The notes beneath the pieces are model-generated. The model saw nothing but the letters and a program-made list of their open reading frames with translations, was not told where the DNA came from and ran no database searches. From Rhizobium sp. 16-449-1b (GTDB taxonomy: Bacteria; Pseudomonadota; Alphaproteobacteria; Rhizobiales; Rhizobiaceae), in the NCBI RefSeq assembly GCF_017741935.1, contig NZ_JAGHMH010000021.1, positions 310,001 through 374,000 of the forward strand: a stretch of DNA of 64,000 nucleotides, read 5' to 3'. Positions 18,421-27,189 of this stretch are shown in pieces; within the stretch, counting starts at the first letter, position 1, and every line of letters starts with the position of its first letter. The translations under genes and the position numbers were made by a program.

Positions 18421-19743
18421 TTAGATACCGCGCGAGAGGTTCGTACCGTTCGTACTGTAGCCGTGTTCCGGGTTCAGTGGCGGAAGGCTGCTCTGATCGG
18501 CAAGCCCAGCCGTTTTGCTGACATCGACGGCGGACGCGAGAGCCTTGCGATCGAAACTGCCGCCCTCCCGTTTGAAGAGCTTTCGCGAAAGCGTCTCCAC
18601 CTCGGATAACAACTCTGCAGAACCTGCCCGCGCCCACATGTCGAGCGTGCGGAACCCCAGGTGGCGGCTCCATTGCTGAAGGGCGTTGTAGACCTCCATT
18701 TCAGACGCGGTCAGGATCGTCTTTCGCAGCCCCTTGAGACGATGGCTGTAGGACGAGCGGCGTTTCCCACGAGCGCGATCGACCCGTGACCTGATCGCCG
18801 GCAAGGCCCGGTAGCCGATCCAGAGCAGCCCTAAAACCGCAAGAAAAAGCACGATGGCGATCGCCGCTTTCTGGCGCTGGACATAGGGCAGCGGGCGGGG
18901 CGCATCCTCAAGCACGGGCTTGATCTCGGCGGTGGGGCTCAAGGCAGCCGATACGTTGATCGTCATCGCGGGCAACGAGGCGGACTTGCTCTCGTGGCTC
19001 GACACGTCGAACCAGCTGTAGGAAACCTCCGGCACGACAAACGCCCCTTCCCTGTCGGCCGTATAGACAAATGTCTCGGTTCGCCGGCTGGCCGTGTTGC
19101 GGCCAAGTGCGATACCATCCTGGATGGCGGGTGCGCTTTCATATCGGTGAAGGCCGACCGCGTTTCCCGGGTCCAGCGGCGGTATCATCATCGCCTGGGT
19201 ATCTTGCGCGGTGATCGATATCGTTCTCGTTAGCGCATCCCCGACCTTCATGGTGCGGGCGTCGGGATCGAACGACTGCTCGACCACAAGATTGCTTGCC
19301 GCGAACGTGACCTGCTGCTCCTTGCCCGCCACCGCCTTGACATCGAAGGACACCGCCGGCGCGTTCACCGTCGCTTTCGTTTGCTTGCCGTCGGAGGCGC
19401 GGCCGAACTCGATGCCAAACGCCGGCAATGTGTAGGCGCCGGAGACCTGCGGCACGATCGCATATGTCTTGCGGATGCCGGTATATTGCACGCCGTCGAT
19501 CGTTTCGGTGAGGTTTTGCGAGCGCACGTCCGGAAGCGTGACCAAGGCATTGGGAAGATCGAAAAGCGGAAACTGCGGCGGCGACGTGAAGAAGTCGGGA
19601 ACGTAAACATCCACATCGACAAGGACTTGCTGGCCGGCAACGATCCCGCCTGTCCCCTCCACGGTCGTCCGGGCGAAAGGTTCGGCGCCATGTGCGAATG
19701 AGGGAACGGCAAGCAAAGCGGCGAAGAGGATTGCCTTTCTCAC
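18421..19743 (-). CDS. batD: BatD-like protein (oxygen tolerance/aerotolerance family)
   Basis: A 440-residue membrane-anchored periplasmic protein: signal peptide (VRKAILFAALLAVPSFAHGA), beta-rich domains with FDLPNALVTLPDVRSQ and TGIRKTYAIVPQVSGAYTLP typical of BatD, one C-terminal transmembrane helix near residue 325 (IAIVLFLAVLGLLWIGY) and a basic cytoplasmic tail. The GTG at 19743 overlaps the previous stop (GTGA). Bat proteins were named for aerotolerance in Bacteroides, but their biochemistry is unsettled. It is the last gene of the MoxR-Bat operon. Confidence 0.85.
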   Translation of the reverse strand: MRKAILFAALLAVPSFAHGAEPFARTTVEGTGGIVAGQQVLVDVDVYVPDFFTSPPQFPLFDLPNALVTLPDVRSQNLTETIDGVQYTGIRKTYAIVPQVSGAYTLPAFGIEFGRASDGKQTKATVNAPAVSFDVKAVAGKEQQVTFAASNLVVEQSFDPDARTMKVGDALTRTISITAQDTQAMMIPPLDPGNAVGLHRYESAPAIQDGIALGRNTASRRTETFVYTADREGAFVVPEVSYSWFDVSSHESKSASLPAMTINVSAALSPTAEIKPVLEDAPRPLPYVQRQKAAIAIVLFLAVLGLLWIGYRALPAIRSRVDRARGKRRSSYSHRLKGLRKTILTASEMEVYNALQQWSRHLGFRTLDMWARAGSAELLSEVETLSRKLFKREGGSFDRKALASAVDVSKTAGLADQSSLPPLNPEHGYSTNGTNLSRGI

Positions 19744-21293
19744 GGCTGCGCTCCTCCGGCCTCGATCGCGAATTTCCTGGCCATGAGATCCGCGGGACTG
19801 ACCTGGATGTTCTTCATCCACATCTCCGAAGTCTGCTCGGCAACCGTCATTTCGCCGGCCTTGCCCTTCTTACCCTTGTCGTCGAACTGGATGCTGTCGG
19901 GTTTCTGGTTGGGGTCCTGTTCCTGCTCCTGCTCTGCATCCTGTTGTTGCTTCAGCATTTGCCGGGCGATCGCCAGGTTCGCGGTGGCGTCGGGCCAATC
20001 CGTTCGCTGCTCCAATGCCTTGGTGTAGGCGGCGACCGCCTCTTCGAGCTTGGCCAGATGCAGCAACGCGTTTCCCTGGTTGTACCAGCTCTCCGGCGTG
20101 TCGACGGACGCAAAGGCGTCGAGCGCATCCTGGTAGCGGGCGGCGCGATAGAGCGCCGTGCCTTTCCACATCGGATCGCGAAAATGGCCAGCGGCTGCCG
20201 GATAGTCACCCTTCTGGTAGGACTGGCGTCCTTGCTGGTCCGACGTGAGCCACATGTCGGCGAAGTCGAAGGCAGAAACCGATGTTGGCGAGAGGACATG
20301 AATGGCTAGAAAGACCACGGACAACCTGACGAGCCAGCCGCGCCGAAATGACAGGGCCGACAACAGCGCCGCAGGAGCGACCAGCCACCATCCCAGATCA
20401 TGCCAGCGGTCGCCCTGGATCGCCGTCTGCTGGACGAAGTTGGTTCGGACACGCTGTGCCAGCCATTGAATATCGGTGTCGTCCTGGGTGATGGTCGCGA
20501 CATCGGCGCCGGTATCGCTGCCGAACTTTTTCAGGGCATCGACATCGAGTTTTGCCGTCAGCCGAGCGCCGCCGGCACTGTCGAGAAAGCTACCGTCGGC
20601 CCGCTTCACCACGCCACCCTCCGACGTGCCGATACCGAGAACGACGATGGCGCTGCCGATCTGCTTGGCGCCCGCGGCGGCGGCCGGTTCGATGCCATCG
20701 GTCAGAAGCGCGATCGTCCCCGACGTTCCATCCCGTTTCAAGAGGTCGTCGGCCAGCTTCAGCGCGGCCACGGTGTCCTTGCCGGGCTTCGGCATGATGG
20801 CGGTCGCCAGTGCATCGGTATAGGTCTCGATCAGTTCCGCATCGTCGGTGAGCGGCACGACGAGATGGGCGGTTCCGGAATAGGCAACCACGGCGGTGCG
20901 CGCGCCGTTGCGCGCAGCAAGCAGATCATCGATCTTCAGCTTGGCCCGCTCGATCCGGCTTGGAGAAATGTCAATCGCATCCATAGTCGGAGAAAGATCG
21001 ACGGCAATCACGAGCGAGGCGGTATCGGCGACGAACGGCGGCGCCTCGCGTTTCCAGGTCGGCCCAGCGACGCCAAGCGTCGCAAGCGCAAGCAGGGCGG
21101 CGAGAACCCAGGCGGGTGCATAGCGGTGCCTGCGATCCGGCTGAACGATCAGGCTGTCGAGCAAATGCGGCGCGATCAATCCTTTCCAGCGGTTGCGAGT
21201 ATCCCCCGCCCGCGATGCCATCCAGATGATGATGGGCGGCGCGACGAGGGCAAGGAGCCAGAGTGGACGAAGGAAGTGAAAATCCGAAATCAC
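19740..21293 (-). CDS. batB: BatB-like VWA protein fused to TPR repeats (BatB/BatC type)
   Basis: A 517-residue membrane protein. It has N-terminal helices (FLRPLWLLALVAPPIIIW and a second helix near residue 65), a von Willebrand factor A domain (about 80-280) whose MIDAS reads DLSPT where DxSxS is canonical, a hydrophobic segment near residue 300, then TPR-like repeats (SYQKGDYPAAAGHF, TPESWYNQGNALLHLAKLEE, AVAAYTKALEQRTDWPDATA) and a Gln/Glu-rich tail. This matches BatB joined to BatC. The GTG at 21293 overlaps the batA stop (GTGA); the open frame extends further but only inside batA. Confidence 0.87.
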   Translation of the reverse strand: MISDFHFLRPLWLLALVAPPIIIWMASRAGDTRNRWKGLIAPHLLDSLIVQPDRRHRYAPAWVLAALLALATLGVAGPTWKREAPPFVADTASLVIAVDLSPTMDAIDISPSRIERAKLKIDDLLAARNGARTAVVAYSGTAHLVVPLTDDAELIETYTDALATAIMPKPGKDTVAALKLADDLLKRDGTSGTIALLTDGIEPAAAAGAKQIGSAIVVLGIGTSEGGVVKRADGSFLDSAGGARLTAKLDVDALKKFGSDTGADVATITQDDTDIQWLAQRVRTNFVQQTAIQGDRWHDLGWWLVAPAALLSALSFRRGWLVRLSVVFLAIHVLSPTSVSAFDFADMWLTSDQQGRQSYQKGDYPAAAGHFRDPMWKGTALYRAARYQDALDAFASVDTPESWYNQGNALLHLAKLEEAVAAYTKALEQRTDWPDATANLAIARQMLKQQQDAEQEQEQDPNQKPDSIQFDDKGKKGKAGEMTVAEQTSEMWMKNIQVSPADLMARKFAIEAGGAQP

Positions 21294-22279
21294 GCGCTGG
21301 CCCTCCTGCGGATAAGGCCAAGCATGCCTGTTAATCCGTACCATGCGACGGCGAGTGCCACGGCTGCGCCAAGGGGCCAGTGGAAGAGCTCTATGCGAGG
21401 CCGCCAGGAAAGCTGCTTCTGATCCTGTGGCGTGATCCGGTCGAGCTCGTCATAGACATTCTGCAGCTGCGTCTGGTCGCCGCCAAAGAAATAGCGCCCG
21501 CCGGTGGTTTCGGCGATCTTCCGCAAAGACGCGGTATCGAGCTTGTCCTCGCCCGTCGCGGCCGGGTTGCCGATGCCGACGGCATGAATGAGGATGCCCT
21601 TGGTCCTGGCGATATCAGCCGCCTTGAGTGGCGGCATCTTGCTTGCCGTGTCGTTGCCATCGGTCAGAAGGATCATCACCTTCTCGGGCACCGTGGTCTT
21701 TTCGAACATGCGAATACCGAGACCGAGCGAGTCGCCAAGCGCCGTTCGCGGCCCGGCGATGCCAGGAAGCAGCCCCTCGACCAATGTCTCGACCAGCGCA
21801 TGGTCCATCGTGAAAGGTGCCAGCGGGTAAGGAGCATCGCCGAACGCAATCAGGCCGATACGATCGCCGGGGCGCTTGGCGACGAAGTCCGCGACGACGG
21901 CCCTCACCGCATCGACACGCGCCTTCGATGCGCCGTCGGGCGCCACGAAATCGCGGGTGTCCATCGACTGCGAGAGGTCAAGTGCCAGGAGAATGTCGCG
22001 CTGCGGCTCGGTCTTCTCCAATGGAGGCTCCACATATTGCGGGCGCGCCAGGGCGATGACGATGAGGCACCAGATGAGAACATCGACGACGACCTGCGCC
22101 CAGGACCGCCTGGGCACCACCGAGCCAACCGTGGGCTCGACGCCGGCGGCGCGGGCGACCTGGTCGAAGAAGGCCAGCCTGACCGACGCCGAGGTCTCGC
22201 GATGCGCAGGCACGAGCCACCAGACCAGCAGCGGAAGGGGCAGAAGCAGCAGCGCCCATGGCATATCAAGCTGATACAT
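21290..22279 (-). CDS. batA: BatA-like VWA domain protein
   Basis: A 329-residue inner-membrane protein with two N-terminal helices (MPWALLLLPLPLLVWWLVPA and VDVLIWCLIVIALARP), a VWA domain with intact MIDAS DLSQSMD and ILLTDGNDTASK, and a C-terminal helix (GAAVALAVAWYGLTGMLGLI). VWA domains bind partner proteins through a metal ion. In MoxR loci they are thought to act with the AAA+ ATPase as a membrane chaperone-like complex. The ATG at 22279 overlaps the upstream DUF4381 gene by 14 bases. Confidence 0.9.
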   Translation of the reverse strand: MYQLDMPWALLLLPLPLLVWWLVPAHRETSASVRLAFFDQVARAAGVEPTVGSVVPRRSWAQVVVDVLIWCLIVIALARPQYVEPPLEKTEPQRDILLALDLSQSMDTRDFVAPDGASKARVDAVRAVVADFVAKRPGDRIGLIAFGDAPYPLAPFTMDHALVETLVEGLLPGIAGPRTALGDSLGLGIRMFEKTTVPEKVMILLTDGNDTASKMPPLKAADIARTKGILIHAVGIGNPAATGEDKLDTASLRKIAETTGGRYFFGGDQTQLQNVYDELDRITPQDQKQLSWRPRIELFHWPLGAAVALAVAWYGLTGMLGLIRRRASA

Positions 22280-22772
22280 GATGCCTCTCGATCCAGCGCC
22301 GCGCATCGCGCAGGAGATCATCCGTGACATCGGCGCCCGGTATCGCGCCGCCGCGATACTCCAGATCGTCGAGATAGCGCTTCAAGGTGTCGCCGATCTC
22401 GCCATGAGAGCTCAGAAACCCGACCCACTCGTCGCCCGACACGGCAGCAATCGTCTTGCGTGGCCAGGCCGCGAGCGCTGTTCGCTTGAGCAATTCCCCG
22501 AGCCGCGCGCTTGCTCCAGCGTGCGTTTGGCCGTTTCGGAAATCGCCCGCGAGCTCATCGAGAAGCCGCAGCGCCTCGCGACGATAGGCATTGCGGCGCC
22601 AGCGCCTGTAGAGAAGCAGCCCCCATAACAGGATTGCCGCCAGCAGGATCAGCGCCAGAGCGAGCCATCCCCAGGTCTGCGGCATCCAGGAGACGGGCTG
22701 CGGGACGGCGATGTCCTTGAGAGAGCGAAGGGCAGCCTCGGTGATCGGATCCGGTCGGGCCTCCTCTGCCAT
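22266..22772 (-). CDS. DUF4381 domain membrane protein
   Basis: A 168-residue protein with one transmembrane helix (about residues 35-53, WLALALILLAAILLWGLLLY) followed by a basic stretch (RRWRRNAYRREALRLLDEL) and a soluble helical domain with AAVSGDEWVGFLSS. This is the usual DUF4381 layout, and such genes sit between the DUF58 and VWA genes in MoxR operons. The ATG at 22772 shares one base with the DUF58 stop and is 5 bases from a GGAGG; a GTG one codon earlier is the alternative. Function unknown. Confidence 0.82.
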   Translation of the reverse strand: MAEEARPDPITEAALRSLKDIAVPQPVSWMPQTWGWLALALILLAAILLWGLLLYRRWRRNAYRREALRLLDELAGDFRNGQTHAGASARLGELLKRTALAAWPRKTIAAVSGDEWVGFLSSHGEIGDTLKRYLDDLEYRGGAIPGADVTDDLLRDARRWIERHHVSA

Positions 22773-23725
22773 CACCGCCTCCGTTGCCGCCAGGCGGATT
22801 GCTCCAGCAGGCTTCGCAATTGAGGCGCGACCTCCTCGGCCGCTGAGATCGGCAGCATCGGCAGCCCGAGTTGACGCTGCCAGGCGCGAAGTTCGTCGCC
22901 ACGATCCTTGGCGAACGTGTCGATGGACCGGCGCACCGCCGGCTGGCCCAGCGGCAACTCTGCCTGCAACGTTCCGCCGCTGACGACAATATCGCCTGTG
23001 GACGGCAACTCGAGCAAAAAGGGATCATAGACAAGCAGACAGACGACGTCGTTTCGCGAGGAGAGCTGCAGCAGCAGCTGGCGCGTCGTCTCGCTGTGGC
23101 CATCGAAGTCGCTGACAACGACGACAAGAAAATCATGCTGAGCGATCTCGGCCACCCGATGCAGCACCTCATCGAGCGCAGCCGGCGACGGGGGAACCGC
23201 GTAGGTCGCATTCAATCCGCCGTTCAGGTTGGCGATCCTGTCGGCGAAAGCGATCACCGCATTTCGGCTGCGATACGGCTTCACGTCGCTGATGGTCTGG
23301 TCGTCGAAGACAAAACCGCCGACGCGATCGCCGGAGCCCAGAATGCGCCAGGCCGTGAGCATCGCGGCCTGCGCCGCCGCGACCGACTTCATCGCCAGTC
23401 GGCTTCCGAAGAACATGTTGATGCGCTGGTCGACGACGAGAATGGCGGGGCGCTCCTTCTCCTCGCCGTAAACCCTGACGACAGGCCTGCTGGTGCGTGC
23501 CGTGACGCGCCAGTCGATCGACCGCACATCGTCGCCTGGGAGGTATTCGCGCAGCTCCTCGAAGACGAGACCGCGGCCTCGCATGGCCGATTGCATGCGC
23601 CCGGCCAACTGCTGGTGACTGCGCGCCTTCTGGACAAAGGTAAGGTCTCGCGCACGCCCTTCGAGCGCGACCAGCTCTTGTGTCGTCACATGGACGCCAA
23701 CCTCGCGATCCCGCTCGCCGCTCAT
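22772..23725 (-). CDS. DUF58 domain protein of the MoxR operon
   Basis: A 317-residue soluble protein. The DUF58 core is seen as GRGLVFEELREYLPGDDVRS followed by IDWRVTARTSRPVVRVYGEE, then a VWA-like region with FLVVVVSDFDGHSETTRQLL and LVYDPFLLELP. DUF58 proteins nearly always accompany MoxR ATPases and probably dock to them. The start overlaps the moxR stop by 4 bases (ATGA), showing tight coupling. Confidence 0.9.
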   Translation of the reverse strand: MSGERDREVGVHVTTQELVALEGRARDLTFVQKARSHQQLAGRMQSAMRGRGLVFEELREYLPGDDVRSIDWRVTARTSRPVVRVYGEEKERPAILVVDQRINMFFGSRLAMKSVAAAQAAMLTAWRILGSGDRVGGFVFDDQTISDVKPYRSRNAVIAFADRIANLNGGLNATYAVPPSPAALDEVLHRVAEIAQHDFLVVVVSDFDGHSETTRQLLLQLSSRNDVVCLLVYDPFLLELPSTGDIVVSGGTLQAELPLGQPAVRRSIDTFAKDRGDELRAWQRQLGLPMLPISAAEEVAPQLRSLLEQSAWRQRRR

Positions 23726-24699
23726 GAGACGGCCACCAGCTCGACGATGCGATCGATGACCTGGTCTGCCGTGGTGCTGGAGGCATGCGCCTCGTAGGAC
23801 AGAATGAGGCGATGTCGGAAGACGTCGTTTGCCACCGCCTTGACGTCGTCAGGCGTCACATAGTCACGCCCCTTCAACCAGGCGTAGGCACGCGACACCT
23901 TGTCCAAGCCAATGACCCCGCGCGGGCTGACGCCGACCTGCAGCTGTTTCGCAAGGTCCCTGTCGTAACGATCCGGGTAGCGCGTGGCGATGACGAGAGA
24001 AACGATGTATTTCTCGACGGGCTCTGACACGATGACGGTACCGATCTCCTTGCGCGCATCGAATATCGATTGGGGGTTGAGCCGCTCGATCGTCGAATTC
24101 GGCTTCTTCTCGTGAGAGGCGTTCTCTTCGTCGCGGTTGAGACGCATGATCGCCCCTTCCGATTTCTCGTCGGGATAGCCGACCTCGACATGCATGAGGA
24201 AGCGGTCGAGCTGTGCTTCGGGAAGCGGATACGTGCCCTCCTGCTCGATCGGGTTCTGCGTCGCCATCACCATGAAGAGATCGGGAAGAGGATAGCTTTT
24301 CCCGCCGACGGTCACCTGCCGCTCTTCCATCGCTTCAAGCAGCGCGGACTGCACCTTCGCGGGCGCGCGGTTGATCTCGTCGGCGAGGATCAGGTTCGCG
24401 AAGATCGGCCCCTGCTGAAACTTGAATTCGCCCTTCCCGCCCTCGGAAAAATAGATCTCGGAACCGGTGATGTCGGCGGGCAAGAGATCGGGGGTAAACT
24501 GGACACGCGACAATTCCGAATCCAGGTTCTTCGCCAGGCTCTTGATGGCTCGGGTCTTTGCAAGGCCGGGCAGGCCTTCGACAAGCAGATGGCCATTGGC
24601 GAGCAGACCAAGCAGCAGCCGCTCAACCATCGCATCCTGGCCGATGATCGACTGCCCGACACGCTTTCCCAGGTCAAGAATATCCTCACGTGCCGTCAC
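23722..24699 (-). CDS. MoxR-family AAA+ ATPase
   Basis: A 325-residue ATPase, first gene of the operon. Walker A is EGLPGLAKTRAIKSLA (about residues 41-56), Walker B LILADEINRAP (about 103-113), then ALLEAMEERQVTVGG, VMATQNPIEQEGTYPLPEAQ and LDRFLMHVEVGYPD, all typical of MoxR. These ATPases assist maturation or metal insertion of partner proteins together with VWA proteins. The start is GTG at 24699, placed 6 bases after CGGAGGA. Six genes (moxR, DUF58, DUF4381, batA, batB, batD) follow with overlaps, hence one transcript. Confidence 0.94.
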   Translation of the reverse strand: MTAREDILDLGKRVGQSIIGQDAMVERLLLGLLANGHLLVEGLPGLAKTRAIKSLAKNLDSELSRVQFTPDLLPADITGSEIYFSEGGKGEFKFQQGPIFANLILADEINRAPAKVQSALLEAMEERQVTVGGKSYPLPDLFMVMATQNPIEQEGTYPLPEAQLDRFLMHVEVGYPDEKSEGAIMRLNRDEENASHEKKPNSTIERLNPQSIFDARKEIGTVIVSEPVEKYIVSLVIATRYPDRYDRDLAKQLQVGVSPRGVIGLDKVSRAYAWLKGRDYVTPDDVKAVANDVFRHRLILSYEAHASSTTADQVIDRIVELVAVS

Positions 24700-24850
24700 T
24701 TTTGTTCCTCCGCTGCTGCCCGGTCAGCTCTGTCTCCGGTAAGCTAGTTACCGGTCCGTGGCGCGGCAAGCCGTGAACATGTTCGTACATGTGCGCACCT
24801 ACCGCCGCCGTCCAAGCACGCAATAATCGCAACAGAGTTCCTATGCGGAA

Positions 24851-25099
24851 ATGGTCGCCATGGAGGAATTGTCAGCGATTATCAGCCGGTTTCCAGCTCA
24901 GGAGTTGAGCATTCGTCGCCTCTATGCCCGTGCGCCCGAATTCCGCAGCCTGTGTGAGGACTACGCGACCGCGCGATGCGCGCTGGAGCGCTGGAAGGCG
25001 GACGAGCGCAAGGCTGACGATTTCCGCCGATTGAGCGAGGAGATCGAGTTGGAAATCCAGGAGTTGCTGGAGCACTCCATGGATTGGAACAGGCACTAA
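24851..25099 (+). CDS. Small conserved helical protein, function unknown
   Basis: An 82-residue acidic protein predicted to be mostly helical: MEELSAIISRFPAQELSIRR, then FRSLCEDYATARCALERWKA, and a heptad-like FRRLSEEIELEIQELLEHS. No signal peptide or membrane helix. It resembles small hypothetical proteins common in rhizobia; I know no function. It is divergent from moxR and convergent with the FlgO/TolB-like gene. ATG at 24851 or 24860 (the latter begins MEELSA). Confidence 0.65.
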   Translation: MVAMEELSAIISRFPAQELSIRRLYARAPEFRSLCEDYATARCALERWKADERKADDFRRLSEEIELEIQELLEHSMDWNRH

Positions 25100-25119
25100 C
25101 AGTCCTCGACGTTGAGCCA

Positions 25120-26115
25120 TCAGGGAGTTGTCGTCTCGTCAGACTGCACGTCCTCTTGCGTCGCCCCTAACGCGGCTGCGACTGACGCCGCGATGTCATC
25201 CTGCATAGTGAGAAATGCGCCGCCGACATCAGGCCGTTCATACTTTCCGATCCAGACAAGCCGCCGCGTGGAGACCTCCGTGAGACGAACAGTCACGCGC
25301 ACGCTGTCGGCTCCCGCGGCGGACTGAATGACGCCATCGACCACATATGTCAGCCCCAAGCGCCGCCCGACCTCGACGGCATCCGCCGTCGGCTCCAGGG
25401 CGGTCTGCGGCAGATAGAGACGGATATCGGGAAACCGGCTCAACCTCGCTAGGACCTCGTCGGAGAAACCTTCACCCAGGATCGACTGTGACGCGTCTGA
25501 CGTCTTGAAAGGAAAAACAGCCAGCGCTGGACCAGACATCTGCGTCGTTGCGTTTCGGGCAAGAACCATGGCCGTGATGGTTACAGCCGCGACGACCAAG
25601 AGCATGATCATCCAAAGCAGAGAGCGGCCTGACAAGCGCCATTTCTCCAGGAAGTTCCCGGAGACGGGTGCGGGCGCCATATCGGGGGCCGGCTTGTTTG
25701 CCGCATCGAGATGCGCGATCGAACCGTTCGAGACATTCGCGCTGTCGAACCACTCCATGACAGGCGCGTATTGCCCCTTCGGGATGGTGATCCGCAGCGG
25801 ACTGTTGCGGCCGGCAGAGACATAGTAGCTGTTGAGATCATGGCGCAGTCGCCTCGCCTCGAGCCGAACCACCGGGTCGCTTTGGGGATCGAAGCTTTCA
25901 TCGCGTCCGAATACGATCGTGGCGATCGTATAGCCCTTGAACCCCTTGTCGCGACCGGCAAGCGACTCTTCGACCAGATACCTGAGAAGCTTCCGGCGCC
26001 GCGTCGTCGACTTGAAGTCCGGACTATCCAGAATACGATCCAATTCCTCCTTGACCTGACCGGGCGGCAGGGCAAGTCCCGATGGCATCAACTGATCGAA
26101 TGAGTTCGATGGCAT
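25120..26115 (-). CDS. Membrane protein with N-terminal DNA-binding-like region and TolB/FlgO-like domain
   Basis: A 331-residue protein in three parts. Residues 15-105 (VKEELDRILDSPDFKSTTRR, then GRDESFDPQSDPVVRLEARR, IPKGQYAPVMEW) match a region often found in front of TolB- or TPR-type proteins in rhizobia. A transmembrane helix is near 165-185 (LLWMIMLLVVAAVTITAMVL), and a C-terminal TolB/FlgO-like domain follows (ALAVFPFKTSDASQ, EVGRRLGLTYVVDGVIQ). Some relatives carry a cyclase domain; none is present here. The ATG at 26115 is preferred over a GTG at 26142. Function unknown; perhaps a signal-responsive regulator. Confidence 0.72.
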   Translation of the reverse strand: MPSNSFDQLMPSGLALPPGQVKEELDRILDSPDFKSTTRRRKLLRYLVEESLAGRDKGFKGYTIATIVFGRDESFDPQSDPVVRLEARRLRHDLNSYYVSAGRNSPLRITIPKGQYAPVMEWFDSANVSNGSIAHLDAANKPAPDMAPAPVSGNFLEKWRLSGRSLLWMIMLLVVAAVTITAMVLARNATTQMSGPALAVFPFKTSDASQSILGEGFSDEVLARLSRFPDIRLYLPQTALEPTADAVEVGRRLGLTYVVDGVIQSAAGADSVRVTVRLTEVSTRRLVWIGKYERPDVGGAFLTMQDDIAASVAAALGATQEDVQSDETTTP

Positions 26116-26358
26116 GAGGGCCCTGCAAAATTGCGCGTTCACTCATTGACAAGGATCGCACTCGGAACCTTGCTGTCCGGCTCATGTTCACTCAATCAGA
26201 AATCGATGAAAGTACGTTACGGTAAATTTTACGGTGCGGACCGCTCCCAAAGGATCGCCATTCCAGCCACGCCATTCCGCGCCGGCCGAAGGTTGATCCG
26301 CAGATCCGTGTCGTCTGTGGGGAATGCAGGAGCGGTTCCGCTACAAAGGTGAGACAAG

Positions 26359-27189
26359 CTAATCCGCCAGCAGTGCCTCACGAATGGCATGCCAAGACCT
26401 CTCATCGGGTGCCGCCAGAAGATGGCCTTCCGTCATCGTTGGCCGGTACACTTCACCTGCAACGGTTGCCGCATGGCCACCTGCTTCCGCGTGGATGAGG
26501 ACACCGGCGGCGTGATCCCAGGGCTTCAGGCTCTCGTTGAGGCAGAAGCTCATCGCCCCTGTTGCCAGCATGCGGTATTCCCATGCGGAGCAACGCCATG
26601 TCGTGACCCGCAGGAACTTCAGCAGCTTCGGTGCAAGCCTGGTGCGCAGGTCCGGCTCGAACATGTGCAGCGGAATGAAACCGTGCATTTCGTCCACCGG
26701 GGTTGGCGCGGCGACCGAGAGACGCGTGCGGGCGCCGTCCGCCGCCACATGCCATGCGCCCTCGCCCGGGCGTGCGACCAGGAAATCGCCCAGCACCGGA
26801 TAGTGTATGATACCAGCTATGGTCTTGCCGCCGGAGACGATCGCCAGGATGCTGCCAAACATCGGCGTTCCATGCGCGAAATGCCATGTGCCGTCGACCG
26901 GATCGATGACGGCGGCGAGCTCGGCATCGGCTAGACGTTCGAGAATGGACGCATCATCCGACACGGCCTCTTCCCCAATTATCGTGATGCCTGATAGCCG
27001 CGCCTTCAGCCTTTCGCTGAGCACACGCTCGGATGCGATATCGGCATCGGTGACGATATCGTCGGCCACCGTCTTGGCGCGGATGCTGTCCGACGAAACC
27101 GACCGGAAGCGTGGCAGGATTTCTCCCGCCGCCGCCTCGCGCACATAGTTCATCAGTTCCTTGAGCAGGTCGTCGTCGATCCTTTTCAT
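26359..27189 (-). CDS. Inositol monophosphatase family phosphatase
   Basis: A 276-residue cytoplasmic Mg-dependent phosphatase. Metal-site motifs seen: GEEAVS (about residue 73), DPVDGTWHFAHG (about 96-107) and WDHAAGVLIHAEAGG (about 220-234). Family members dephosphorylate inositol-1-phosphate, histidinol phosphate or similar monoesters. The start overlaps the stop of the first GDPD gene (ATGA, 27186-27189). Its place at the end of an Ugp-type ABC/GDPD operon suggests it acts on the phosphomonoester released from a glycerophosphodiester. Confidence 0.88.
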   Translation of the reverse strand: MKRIDDDLLKELMNYVREAAAGEILPRFRSVSSDSIRAKTVADDIVTDADIASERVLSERLKARLSGITIIGEEAVSDDASILERLADAELAAVIDPVDGTWHFAHGTPMFGSILAIVSGGKTIAGIIHYPVLGDFLVARPGEGAWHVAADGARTRLSVAAPTPVDEMHGFIPLHMFEPDLRTRLAPKLLKFLRVTTWRCSAWEYRMLATGAMSFCLNESLKPWDHAAGVLIHAEAGGHAATVAGEVYRPTMTEGHLLAAPDERSWHAIREALLAD

